NCBI RefSeq assembly: GCF_900128885.1
Contig: NZ_FQTU01000027.1
Coordinates: 1-6,837, forward strand
Length of the DNA: 6,837 bases
Source of the DNA: Alkalibacter saccharofermentans DSM 14828
Lineage (GTDB): Bacteria > Bacillota > Clostridia > Eubacteriales > Alkalibacteraceae
Reading direction: 5' to 3'
A model generated the notes under the pieces. It searched no databases. It saw only the letters and a list, made by a program, of their open reading frames with translations, and had not been told where the DNA came from. This document shows, piece by piece, positions 1 to 6,792 of this stretch (position 1 is its first letter; every line of letters begins with the position of its first letter). The position numbers were made by a program, and so were the translations under genes.

Positions 1-45
1 AAATATTTGAATGTGAAAGGAGTGTTTCCTTTGCCACGCATAGCC
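1..45 (+). repeat. 45-bp direct terminal repeat, left copy
   Basis: These bases are identical to 6793-6837, with no mismatch over all 45 positions. The copy holds the transposase ribosome binding site, the TTG start and the first five codons. The true repeat could be longer, because the window cuts the left copy at base 1 and the right copy at its last base. It is either the overlap of a circular or looped unit, or the start of a second transposase gene. Confidence 0.97.
16..22 (+). promoter_or_regulatory. Ribosome binding site that fixes the transposase start at TTG 31
   Basis: AAAGGAG lies 8 nt before TTG at 31-33. It falls inside the longer open frame that begins at 7, so it argues against the earlier start. 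The same site is repeated at 6808-6814 in the second copy of the 45-base repeat. Confidence 0.75.
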
Positions 46-975
46 CGTATAAAAGCTCCGGATACCGTCCACCATGTGATGTGCCGCTCCATAAGCGAGC
101 TTACCCTGTTTAAAAACTACAAAGACAAGGTAAAATACTTAGAGCTTCTTGCACTGTACTGCGAAAAATTCCAGTGCAGCATACTCTCATACTGCCTTAT
201 GGATACCCATGTCCACATACAGCTAGACCCTAGGGGATCTGACATGTCCAAGTTCATGCACGGCATCAATCTTTGCTATGCCCAGTATTACAACAAAAAG
301 TACAGAAGGCACGGTCATGTTTTCCAAGGCAGGTTCTTAAGCAGGGCAGTCTTTGACGATGTGTATAACCTGGTGGTATCAGCATACATCCACAACAACC
401 CCAAAGACATTCCCGATTACAGGGATGCTGTACATACCTACCCTTATTCATCTTACGGAATATACCTTGGAAACTACGACTATGACTTCGGCCTGGCTGA
501 CCCAGACTTTATTCTATCTCAATTTGCCAGTAACCCAAAAGAAGCCATGGTAAGATACGCCGAGTTTGTCTCTTCCTGCAACAAGGTCACACAAAAGGAA
601 AAGTACTACGAGCTCATAGACGACTATGTCAAAAACGACAAATACGATTACAAAAGCGAAAGAGTCGTAATCTACAGGGATTATTCTCCACATGAAATCC
701 TTAATGCAGTGGAATCAGCTCTTAAAACTGAGATTCCCAACTTCATCAACGTCAAATATAACCGCAGCCTTTCAGATGCAAGAGCTGTATCTACATTTTT
801 GATGCGCTGCCTCTGCGACTTCACATACAAGGACATCTGCAAGACTTTAGGCAACATTACTGCAAGCCAGGCAGCTAATCTTTGCAACAAGGGTTATGAG
901 TTGATCAAGTCGATCCCCAAATATCAAAATATCTACCCGGAGATCCTAGATTTCATAAAACCTAAAGCTTCATAA
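31..975 (+). CDS. RAYT / IS200-like (Y1) HUH transposase with DnaA-like C-terminal domain
   Basis: This is a 314-aa single-strand DNA endonuclease/transposase of the Y1 (IS200/REP-associated tyrosine transposase) family. Seen: the N-terminus MPRIARIKAPDTVHH matches the family opening; the metal-binding HUH motif is His60-Val-His62 in MDTHVHIQL; the conserved FQGRF is at residues 98-102; the probable nucleophile is Tyr119 in AYIHNNP. Residues about 220-292 resemble DnaA domain IV, a helix-turn-helix DNA-binding fold, including DARAVSTFLMR and the following KDICKTLG helix. I chose TTG at 31 because AAAGGAG at 16-22 sits 8 nt upstream and the product then begins exactly at the family N-terminus; the in-frame TTG at 7 has no ribosome binding site. 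All motifs and the stop at 973-975 are intact. The gene converges on the minus-strand operon. It looks more G+C-rich than that operon, about 47% in the line at 181 against about 32% in the line at 2281. Family members act on REP hairpins, which fits the repeats just downstream. Family is near certain; activity is inferred. Confidence 0.93.
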   Translation: MPRIARIKAPDTVHHVMCRSISELTLFKNYKDKVKYLELLALYCEKFQCSILSYCLMDTHVHIQLDPRGSDMSKFMHGINLCYAQYYNKKYRRHGHVFQGRFLSRAVFDDVYNLVVSAYIHNNPKDIPDYRDAVHTYPYSSYGIYLGNYDYDFGLADPDFILSQFASNPKEAMVRYAEFVSSCNKVTQKEKYYELIDDYVKNDKYDYKSERVVIYRDYSPHEILNAVESALKTEIPNFINVKYNRSLSDARAVSTFLMRCLCDFTYKDICKTLGNITASQAANLCNKGYELIKSIPKYQNIYPEILDFIKPKAS

Positions 976-1063
976 GGATAATTAAAAATCATTTTCCCCA
1001 CTCCTCCAAACCGGTGGATTAGTTTTGTTGTGATCGTTTGCATTTCTTGTCTTTTGATAGTTC

Positions 1064-1089
1064 GCTATGATTAATCATTTAATCATAGC
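1064..1089. repeat. Perfect 10-bp inverted repeat
   Basis: GCTATGATTA at 1064-1073 pairs perfectly with TAATCATAGC at 1080-1089 around a 6-nt loop. Its core also contains a 12-nt palindrome, ATGATTAATCAT (1067-1078). No T-tract follows on either strand, so it is not a typical intrinsic terminator. It lies about 90 bp after the transposase stop and 11 bp before the REP-like repeats, so it could be a transposase-recognised hairpin or a protein-binding site. Function is unproven. Confidence 0.6.
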
Positions 1090-1100
1090 AACAAAGGTTA

Positions 1101-1160
1101 AGGATGTTTTTATACACCCTTAATGTCAGTTTTGACGGTTGGTTGTGAAGTGTCCCCTTT
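1101..1160. repeat. REP-like tandem repeat, copy 1
   Basis: This 60-bp unit matches 1178-1237 at 57 of 60 positions; the differences are at 1107, 1128 and 1146. It can fold: 1098-1106 pairs with 1115-1123 (9 pairs positions with one A-C mismatch), followed by a small hairpin GTCA/TGAC (1125-1128 with 1133-1136). It ends in GAAGTGTCCCCTTT. GTGTCCCC-type ends beside a GACGGTT block are reminiscent of palindromes that accompany RAYT genes in Firmicutes; that resemblance is from memory and was not tested by search. Confidence 0.75.
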
Positions 1161-1177
1161 TATTCCTTTTATTCCAA

Positions 1178-1237
1178 AGGATGCTTTTATACACCCTTAA
1201 TGTCGGTTTTGACGGTTGGTTGGGAAGTGTCCCCTTT
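1178..1237. repeat. REP-like tandem repeat, copy 2
   Basis: Second copy of the 60-bp unit, 77 bp downstream of copy 1 and in the same orientation, with a 17-nt spacer between them. Of the three differences from copy 1, one is in a predicted loop (1184), and one (A1128 to G1205) keeps pairing with the opposite T as a G-T wobble. That is mild evidence that the folded form matters. The first stem is shorter here (7 pair positions with one mismatch) because the flanking TTA is missing. Confidence 0.75.
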
Positions 1238-1339
1238 ACATTCAAGAAAAATATTTATACGTTTGCTGGCTTAAGCAATGTAGACTCAAACTTATACACA
1301 AAACTATCCTATATAAGTTCATTTACTATTGCCCTTTGA

Positions 1340-1362
1340 CTCATTTTCAATGAGCTTTTTTT
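1340..1362 (+). terminator. Terminator-like hairpin facing the transposase
   Basis: CTCATT (1340-1345) pairs with AATGAG (1349-1354) around a 3-nt loop and is followed, after one C, by seven T residues (1356-1362) on the + strand. It would stop + strand transcription coming from the transposase before it runs antisense into the operon. The right arm overlaps the last codons and TGA stop (1347-1349) of the minus-strand nuclease gene. The stem is short and AT-rich, so strength is uncertain. Read on the minus strand it lacks a U-tract, and I see no clear terminator for the operon. Confidence 0.45.
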
Positions 1363-3770
1363 ATGAGCTTCAATAGAATATCCCTGTCCCAAAGTATTAC
1401 TCCATTGCATTCAGCCAACTGAATCGCTGACGGTGTAAACCTCTGATTTGTCATTACAATTCCTACATTGCATTTATAATAGTTTTTACCAGCATAGACT
1501 TCTTGCACTGCGCTGTTTCCGATATCTGAAGAGTAACATTTGCATTGAATACCATATTTAATACTATCCTGATATGCAATAATATCTATTCCTTGGTCTC
1601 CGGAAGTAATAGTCATTGATACATCCTCGTATCCATTCTTCATCAGAAGTTGTGCGCAGAATCTTTCAAACTGCACGCCATCCATATTATCAAAATTTGT
1701 TTCTAATGTTTGGGCTTGATCCATTTCATATGCCGCTCCAGCTTCATTAGTCGATGGTTTATTGCCTGTGTTGTAATCATTACACATCCATTCCCATTCC
1801 TTAACAACTTTTTTCATTGGAATCGTATCAAGTGGGTTTATAATTACAGTATATTCAACTTCATTCGTTTCAGTAGAAAACAAATATACTTTGTAATGCG
1901 CACCATATCTTTGTGCTGCAACATATTCGGCTTCGCTCAATTTAAAAGAATCACCTAGTGTTCCAACATTTTTAACGGCAATATAGAACACTTCTCCATC
2001 TGGAGATGTACTAACGACAGAGTATTCCGTAGATTTTTTCTCAACATTTTTTGCAGTAAAACCTAATAGACTTTCTAAGGAAATACAGTTTTGTACAGGG
2101 GTTTTCCACTTATTAATCGTCATTCGAGTAGAATTAGCAACTGAACTCAAACTGACATCCTGCAAAGGCCCTATCTTCGGTTTCCTACTATATTTATTCT
2201 TAAGTAGTAATCCATAAGCCGGATATCTCATAATTATGTTTTCAGTTTCCTTAGCGTTTAGCAAATTCTTTATACCATTGACATAATCTATGTTTAATTC
2301 TGTATCTGAATCCGTTTCTATCAACCGCGAAAATCCATTATTGGTCGGCACCAAAATGCGTCCTAGTAATTCCTCCTCAAAAAAGAGACTTCGATTACCA
2401 TACACAAAGATTTTGCACATCAATTCTATAGGAATCCTTCTTACACAATCCGGCTTTGTCATTAACTCCACTAAGTCTCTGATATGGATTTCGGTCGCAC
2501 CAAGATTAACTAGCAGTGTGTCTATTTTATCTATAAATTCCAACCATTCTTCACGTACTGTGTAATCTGCCAAGAAAGACGCAACCTGCAGAACCGCTAA
2601 TCTTTCTGGGCGGTTTAACCACTTCTGAAATAGTTTAGCATTTGAAGGAGAAACATATTGACCATTATTTAATGTAACCCATGAATAAGTTCGCAGTTTT
2701 TCTAATAACCCATTTTCAAATTGTGAAACCAAAGAATTCAGTGTAGTATGATTACACAATAATGCGATAATCTGATACAGTCTTACATCATTAGTTCGAG
2801 CAACATGCACGATTGTCTCTGCATACAAATGTTGCAAGCTTTTAATTGATGCATTAGTGATTTCATCAAGAATAATATGCTTTCTGGATGGATCTGTGGA
2901 GAAGTCCGCATTTACCTTAAATGGAAATCCCGTTTTATCCAGAGTAGGTAAAAAACAATGGAATACTGCTTCTTCATTTTCACACGGAATGATTCCCTTT
3001 ACGGAATCATACTTGAATGCCAAACTAACGTTATTCGACGTAATCAAATACCATTGTTTATCTTTACCTGCTATTCCTACAATACAATCTTTATTGTTTA
3101 ACTGATTTCTTACAACTTCACATTTTTTACTATAATACGAGCAATTAATTTCAACCTTGGCTACTGATTTCAGAAACAATAACCAACCTTCATCAAACGT
3201 TTCTAGCTCGCCAATAAACTTCGTAATGTTAGCTCCAGTAAAGATAAAAAATGTTGTGAAACCGTCGCATTTATATTTTGATAATACCGTGCGCAATTCT
3301 TTAGTTAATGTTTTTTCATCATACAAGAATGGAATTCTTACGGTTGGTACTCTATCCGCCTGCATACCCAAGGTCTTTGCACAGACAGACTTTGAAAATG
3401 TAAAAAAAGCATTTGCTGAATGAATCACTATTTCAGTTGAAATTGTTGTTGTGCTTTTGAATCCAATTCCTCTATAGCCGATATTGTTACCTCTTTGCTT
3501 ATCACTGGCTCCAGAGCGACAAATGGCCATAATATCGTTTTTGTCAAAAGGTCTTCCATCATTAGCTACAATCAATGAATCGCCTACAGTAAATGCAATC
3601 ACTTTTTTCGCACCTGTATCATCTGCATTTTGTAGTAATTCAATAAATGTCCTTCCGTCATAACTTTCGGACATATATTTTTCCATAGCAGCTAGATCTT
3701 CCAACATCCTTGGTGAAGCCTTTGCTTCATTCAAGAATTCTTGTGAAATTATTTTTATAATTGAATTCAT
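1347..3770 (-). CDS. Sacsin-like GHKL ATPase / DUF3883-like / Mrr-type endonuclease fusion
   Basis: This is an 807-aa probable ATP-dependent nuclease, without a signal peptide or evident membrane segment. Residues 1 to about 300 form an Hsp90/sacsin-type GHKL ATPase: the N-box ELLQNADD (44-51, with Glu44 and Asn48), ANDGRPF (69-75), the glycine-rich lid GNNIGYRGIGFKS (94-106), and the sacsin signature TGFPFKVNADFSTDPSRK (280-297). Residues about 300-570 are an unassigned, mainly helical region. Residues about 575-650 resemble DUF3883, but the usual IEVK is IAVK (597-600). Residues 696-807 are an Mrr-type PD-(D/E)xK nuclease: FERF (701-704), GDQGID with Asp729, and QCK (742-744), so the catalytic set looks intact. 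The ATG at 3770 is supported by AAGGAG at 3775-3780, with a 4-nt gap that is rather short. The gene is second in an operon, 38 nt after the 930-aa gene. Proposed role: DNA-cleaving effector of a defence system. Domain calls are strong; target and trigger are unknown. Confidence 0.9.
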   Translation of the reverse strand: MNSIIKIISQEFLNEAKASPRMLEDLAAMEKYMSESYDGRTFIELLQNADDTGAKKVIAFTVGDSLIVANDGRPFDKNDIMAICRSGASDKQRGNNIGYRGIGFKSTTTISTEIVIHSANAFFTFSKSVCAKTLGMQADRVPTVRIPFLYDEKTLTKELRTVLSKYKCDGFTTFFIFTGANITKFIGELETFDEGWLLFLKSVAKVEINCSYYSKKCEVVRNQLNNKDCIVGIAGKDKQWYLITSNNVSLAFKYDSVKGIIPCENEEAVFHCFLPTLDKTGFPFKVNADFSTDPSRKHIILDEITNASIKSLQHLYAETIVHVARTNDVRLYQIIALLCNHTTLNSLVSQFENGLLEKLRTYSWVTLNNGQYVSPSNAKLFQKWLNRPERLAVLQVASFLADYTVREEWLEFIDKIDTLLVNLGATEIHIRDLVELMTKPDCVRRIPIELMCKIFVYGNRSLFFEEELLGRILVPTNNGFSRLIETDSDTELNIDYVNGIKNLLNAKETENIIMRYPAYGLLLKNKYSRKPKIGPLQDVSLSSVANSTRMTINKWKTPVQNCISLESLLGFTAKNVEKKSTEYSVVSTSPDGEVFYIAVKNVGTLGDSFKLSEAEYVAAQRYGAHYKVYLFSTETNEVEYTVIINPLDTIPMKKVVKEWEWMCNDYNTGNKPSTNEAGAAYEMDQAQTLETNFDNMDGVQFERFCAQLLMKNGYEDVSMTITSGDQGIDIIAYQDSIKYGIQCKCYSSDIGNSAVQEVYAGKNYYKCNVGIVMTNQRFTPSAIQLAECNGVILWDRDILLKLIKKAH

Positions 3771-3774
3771 ACCT

Positions 3775-3788
3775 CTCCTTCTTTCCTC
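3775..3788 (-). promoter_or_regulatory. Double Shine-Dalgarno-like region of the nuclease gene
   Basis: On the minus strand GGAGG (3784-3788) is followed by AAGGAG (3775-3780) and then, after 4 nt, the ATG at 3770. The nearer site is a little close and the farther one (13 nt) a little distant for ideal initiation. The distal GGAGG begins at the last base of the adjacent hairpin stem (3788), so folding could affect its access. Confidence 0.5.
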
Positions 3789-3805
3789 CGTTCATAAAAG
3801 AACGG
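3788..3805 (-). promoter_or_regulatory. Intercistronic hairpin in the operon
   Basis: CCGTTC (3788-3793) and GAACGG (3800-3805) form a perfect 6-bp stem with a 6-nt loop. It fills most of the 38-nt gap between the two operon genes, starting 3 nt after the TAG stop of the upstream gene and ending 7 nt before the AAGGAG of the downstream gene. No U-tract follows on the minus strand, so it is unlikely to be a full terminator. It might set the relative expression of the two proteins through RNA stability or ribosome access. Confidence 0.5.
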
Positions 3806-3808
3806 ATT

Positions 3809-6601
3809 CTAAATCACCTTATATTCGCCAGAATACATGTCCAATTTAAGAATAATTGGTTTGGAAGTCTCAAGCGTATTTGCATTATTATCCATTAGAA
3901 CAATTTGAAGTTCTACTTTATTAATCTGTGCCATCTCATTCTCATTGAAGAAATCAGAATAAATTCTTAATGTATCTTCGCTATCATTTTGCCACAGATT
4001 ATAACCTACCTTTGGCCCCTCATCATCAAACTCTGTATAAGTACTGATATTATTCACATCAACATCATTGATTTTGAACGTAAGAAATCTCACACTGCTG
4101 AGTTTTCCACTCTTTTTCTTAGTAAGAAGGTGAAAGGTCGCACCACTGATCGGATTATAGCCCCAAAACTCGATATAATCCAATTTAATTGTGGCATGTT
4201 TTCCTTCAAACAAAAGCTGGGTAGGAGTATTATCAGAATTTGATTTGAATGCCATATCAATCCCCTCTACCATGCCTCTATGAGAGATAACCCTATTTCT
4301 GAATGAAAGAAATTCATCTCTTGTGCAACTGCTTCCTAATCGCTCGGCAATATTGAATATATCATATGTTCTAATGTTATTCATATCAAGCCAGGCATCA
4401 AATATTTCCGGATTATTCTTGTATACAGCAACCAGGTCCTCACTGGTTAGCCCGCTAGCCATAAAACTCATCCAACTTTCATATGTAACAGGCTTTAACA
4501 CTTCTTTTACAGCGGCAAATTTTGACATGATTTGTCCGACAATATCTAAGCGCTTCATTTTTGACAATCGTTCAAAACAATGTATGAACTCGTCAGACAT
4601 TCTATTGACCTCATGAGCATTTCCATTTCCTCTAGGTTTCGGGAAAGTAGAATATACTTCTGCATCGGTAAGAAGTTGACAGATATACTCATCAGAGTCG
4701 TCTCTATCTTGGTCTATTCTATAAATATCCTTTTTCAATTCCTCTCTGGAATGATCCGGCAATGAAGGCATCATTCTATATACTAGTTGTTTTACAACCT
4801 GGCGTATCTCATCCGTAATACCCTGTGCGTCCCAACTATCGGTTGCAGTATAGTCATATTCATGTATCAGATACATAATTGTAAGCATATTTTGACGGCC
4901 CCAGCCATTTCGATCATTATACCCTGAATTATTTTTTGTTGAAGCCATCAAGTCTATCATTTCAACTGCTCGATTAACATTCCCCTTTTTTACGCATGCC
5001 GATATCATTCTTTTTCGCATATCATATTCATTTGGGCAATGCTTAAAATAGAATTCTGCGACACTGTCAAGCAACCCTAGTCTATACAGCTGTTCTAATT
5101 CCTCATCTACATTTTCTTCTTTTGCAGAAGAACCCGTAGCGCTAGTGACGGTTTTGTCTGCGTTGATACTAATGTTTATAGTGATAGTATTATTATGGTT
5201 GGTGTTATTGTACCACTCTTCTCTAAGCGCATCCCAAATCAACGAATATTTGGTGGAATGTGAAGTATGAATTTCTTTTCCGCTCTTAAGAAAATCCTGA
5301 ATATAATCAACTAATCGCATTTCTGCTGACCGTTCTTCCACGCTCTCTTCAAATCCATATTCATTTAATATTTCAAGACTTCCACTTTGCTTTTGAATAA
5401 AATCTTTAATCCACTCAAGCAGACTCTCATGACAATCACAACCGGTTGTGATTGCAGAAATACGTGCTAATGCGTTGCAAAACTCCTTGCCACGAGATTT
5501 GATCATTTCTTTATAGCTTCTACCAAATCTATCTGTAGAGTCTCTCCATTCATCATAAAAATATGAATTCATATAGTCGTCTAACACTCTTTTTACACTA
5601 GACCAATTAAAGGATTCATCGCTGGTGGACATAACTGACATAGAAATGTATTTAACAAAACGATCCCAGTCTTCAGATTCGATCCAGTCCCAAATGATGG
5701 CGCTTTCTACAGAATGAATATTTGGTCGATTAAAATAACACTCCAGCAACTCATCCGAAGATTTTTCCAATTCCACGTAAAAATGTGTCTTAGATTGGAT
5801 ATAATCGTCTTCATCTTCAGACAAATAGTCATAAGGGCGGATATCTGTTTCATCACAAGCATCAATATAATGAACCCATTTTTCTTTCAATTCATCCATG
5901 CTATAGCTATCTTTAGCTACCCAAAGAAGATTGTAGTATTCCACAGAACATTTATATTCTAAAGCGATCTGAAACAACTGTTCATAATCTTCTGGAATTG
6001 ACACCCCATTTACAACCTTAAAAAGATTTAAAAGATTGCAAATATCTTCGTTTTCTGACTGACTTAAATAATCATAATACTCTTTCGCTTCCTCTTCATA
6101 CTCTCCCTCAGAAATCAATTCATTGCATATATTCGCGGCATAACGAACGATATCCATAATCTCCAAATTCCCCGAAAAAACACCACCAAATTTTTCAAAG
6201 AAAATGTTAGTGCAAACAATTGCGTTTTCAATATCTCCCATTTTTATAAATCCACGGACTAAGGTATTGAAACATCGCCAGAGTGTTCCACCTTCATATC
6301 CAAAAAACACCATTAATTTTACTCGCTCTGGTGTCATAGCAATTAAAGTAGTGGCGTCTTCTGAGGACATACGGTCAATAAGTTTATTAAACACTTGTGC
6401 TATGTAAAACTTTGCATTTGTCTTATCATCAGTAACATTAAGATCAACTATATACTGCCACATCTGATCTGCTGCTTCTGGATCAATCTTATATGCAGAT
6501 GCTAAAATATCCCCAATTTCATTCAGCTTTTTTGTTGCTTTCGGTTTATGATCCTTGATTTTATTAAATCGCTCAATAATTTTATTCATGTTATTACCCA
6601 T
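3809..6601 (-). CDS. Large helical protein with beta-rich C-terminus, unknown function; first gene of candidate defence operon
   Basis: I do not recognise this 930-aa protein. Seen: residues 1 to about 460 and about 500-785 look almost entirely alpha-helical and acidic, with spaced helix pairs suggestive of TPR/HEAT-like solenoid repeats, though no repeat consensus could be fixed by eye. A polar, Asn-rich linker at about 464-498 (including NNTNHNNTITINISI) separates the two helical halves. Residues about 800-930 change to short alternating strands (KLDYIEFWGYN, KVELQIVLMDN, KPIILKLDMYS), so a beta-sandwich-like domain is likely. There is no signal peptide, membrane helix, Walker motif or visible nuclease motif. 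The start at ATG 6601 is supported by AAGGAGG at 6611-6617, 9 nt upstream; the ATG four codons later is too far from it. Ends with TAG, 38 nt before the ATPase-nuclease gene. By position it is probably the partner of that protein: a sensor, scaffold or inhibitor (inference only). Confidence 0.88.
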   Translation of the reverse strand: MGNNMNKIIERFNKIKDHKPKATKKLNEIGDILASAYKIDPEAADQMWQYIVDLNVTDDKTNAKFYIAQVFNKLIDRMSSEDATTLIAMTPERVKLMVFFGYEGGTLWRCFNTLVRGFIKMGDIENAIVCTNIFFEKFGGVFSGNLEIMDIVRYAANICNELISEGEYEEEAKEYYDYLSQSENEDICNLLNLFKVVNGVSIPEDYEQLFQIALEYKCSVEYYNLLWVAKDSYSMDELKEKWVHYIDACDETDIRPYDYLSEDEDDYIQSKTHFYVELEKSSDELLECYFNRPNIHSVESAIIWDWIESEDWDRFVKYISMSVMSTSDESFNWSSVKRVLDDYMNSYFYDEWRDSTDRFGRSYKEMIKSRGKEFCNALARISAITTGCDCHESLLEWIKDFIQKQSGSLEILNEYGFEESVEERSAEMRLVDYIQDFLKSGKEIHTSHSTKYSLIWDALREEWYNNTNHNNTITINISINADKTVTSATGSSAKEENVDEELEQLYRLGLLDSVAEFYFKHCPNEYDMRKRMISACVKKGNVNRAVEMIDLMASTKNNSGYNDRNGWGRQNMLTIMYLIHEYDYTATDSWDAQGITDEIRQVVKQLVYRMMPSLPDHSREELKKDIYRIDQDRDDSDEYICQLLTDAEVYSTFPKPRGNGNAHEVNRMSDEFIHCFERLSKMKRLDIVGQIMSKFAAVKEVLKPVTYESWMSFMASGLTSEDLVAVYKNNPEIFDAWLDMNNIRTYDIFNIAERLGSSCTRDEFLSFRNRVISHRGMVEGIDMAFKSNSDNTPTQLLFEGKHATIKLDYIEFWGYNPISGATFHLLTKKKSGKLSSVRFLTFKINDVDVNNISTYTEFDDEGPKVGYNLWQNDSEDTLRIYSDFFNENEMAQINKVELQIVLMDNNANTLETSKPIILKLDMYSGEYKVI

Positions 6602-6610
6602 TTATTAATG

Positions 6611-6617
6611 CCTCCTT
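6611..6617 (-). promoter_or_regulatory. Ribosome binding site of the 930-aa gene
   Basis: AAGGAGG on the minus strand lies 9 nt before the ATG at 6601. It is a near-consensus site and decides for the first Met rather than Met5, which would be 21 nt away. Confidence 0.75.
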
Positions 6618-6674
6618 CTAGTCCAACCCATCTGCATTTCCGTCGTTATCGGGACAGTTCTCAAACACACCCTT

Positions 6675-6703
6675 ATTATCCCATCAAGCAACTCTAATTT
6701 CAA
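6675..6703 (-). promoter_or_regulatory. Probable sigma-70/sigma-A promoter of the operon
   Basis: On the minus strand TTGAAA (6698-6703) and GATAAT (6675-6680) are separated by exactly 17 nt; each hexamer matches the consensus at five of six positions. Transcription would begin near 6668, giving a leader of about 67 nt before ATG 6601. It is the best promoter match upstream of the two minus-strand genes, and no comparable site was noted between them. That supports a single transcript. Confidence 0.65.
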
Positions 6704-6731
6704 TATATTATTTACCTCACTAAACTTCTTC

Positions 6732-6760
6732 TTGCATCCATTCTATAAATATGTAATAAT
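6732..6760 (+). promoter_or_regulatory. Possible promoter for the rightward transposase copy
   Basis: TTGCAT (6732-6737), 17 nt, then AATAAT (6755-6760) preceded by TG at 6752-6753 gives a modest -35 and an extended -10 pattern on the + strand. The leader to the TTG at 6823 would be about 55 nt. The region is AT-rich, so chance matches are likely. If the window is circular, this would drive the gene at 31-975 and the spacer would be a divergent promoter region. Confidence 0.3.
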
Positions 6761-6792
6761 ACTTTTAAGAACACTTGTTCGTTTTTACGTCA

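Larger units (their letters stand above)
976..1346. other. Non-coding convergent region between transposase and operon
   Basis: No convincing gene lies in these 371 bases between the transposase stop and the end of the nuclease gene. The region holds an inverted repeat at 1064-1089, two REP-like direct repeats at 1101-1160 and 1178-1237, a weak 8-bp AT-rich inverted repeat (1289-1296 with 1312-1319, 15-nt loop), and the left arm of a terminator-like hairpin. The 66-codon + strand frame that crosses it runs through the repeats without a ribosome binding site and was not called. Confidence 0.7.

Noticed and set aside
7..30. Eight-residue N-terminal extension of the transposase from TTG 7
   Set aside because: The ribosome binding site AAAGGAG lies inside this stretch and the family N-terminus begins at the later TTG.
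1139..1339. 66-codon + strand reading frame in the convergent region
   Set aside because: It begins with TTG inside a repeat, has no ribosome binding site, and its sequence is explained by the REP-like repeats and AT-rich spacer.
1347..6601. Many short + strand reading frames opposite the two large genes
   Set aside because: They are antisense shadows of two long, intact, well-supported coding regions, and lack ribosome binding sites or recognisable products.
6666..6674. A third, degenerate copy of the REP-like unit near the operon promoter
   Set aside because: Only ACACCCTTA (9 nt) is shared with the units at 1101-1237; the rest does not align, so chance is sufficient.
6769..6780. GAACA-CT-TGTTC dyad upstream of the second transposase start as an operator
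   Set aside because: Five-bp arms in AT-rich DNA are expected by chance, and no regulator gene is present in the window.
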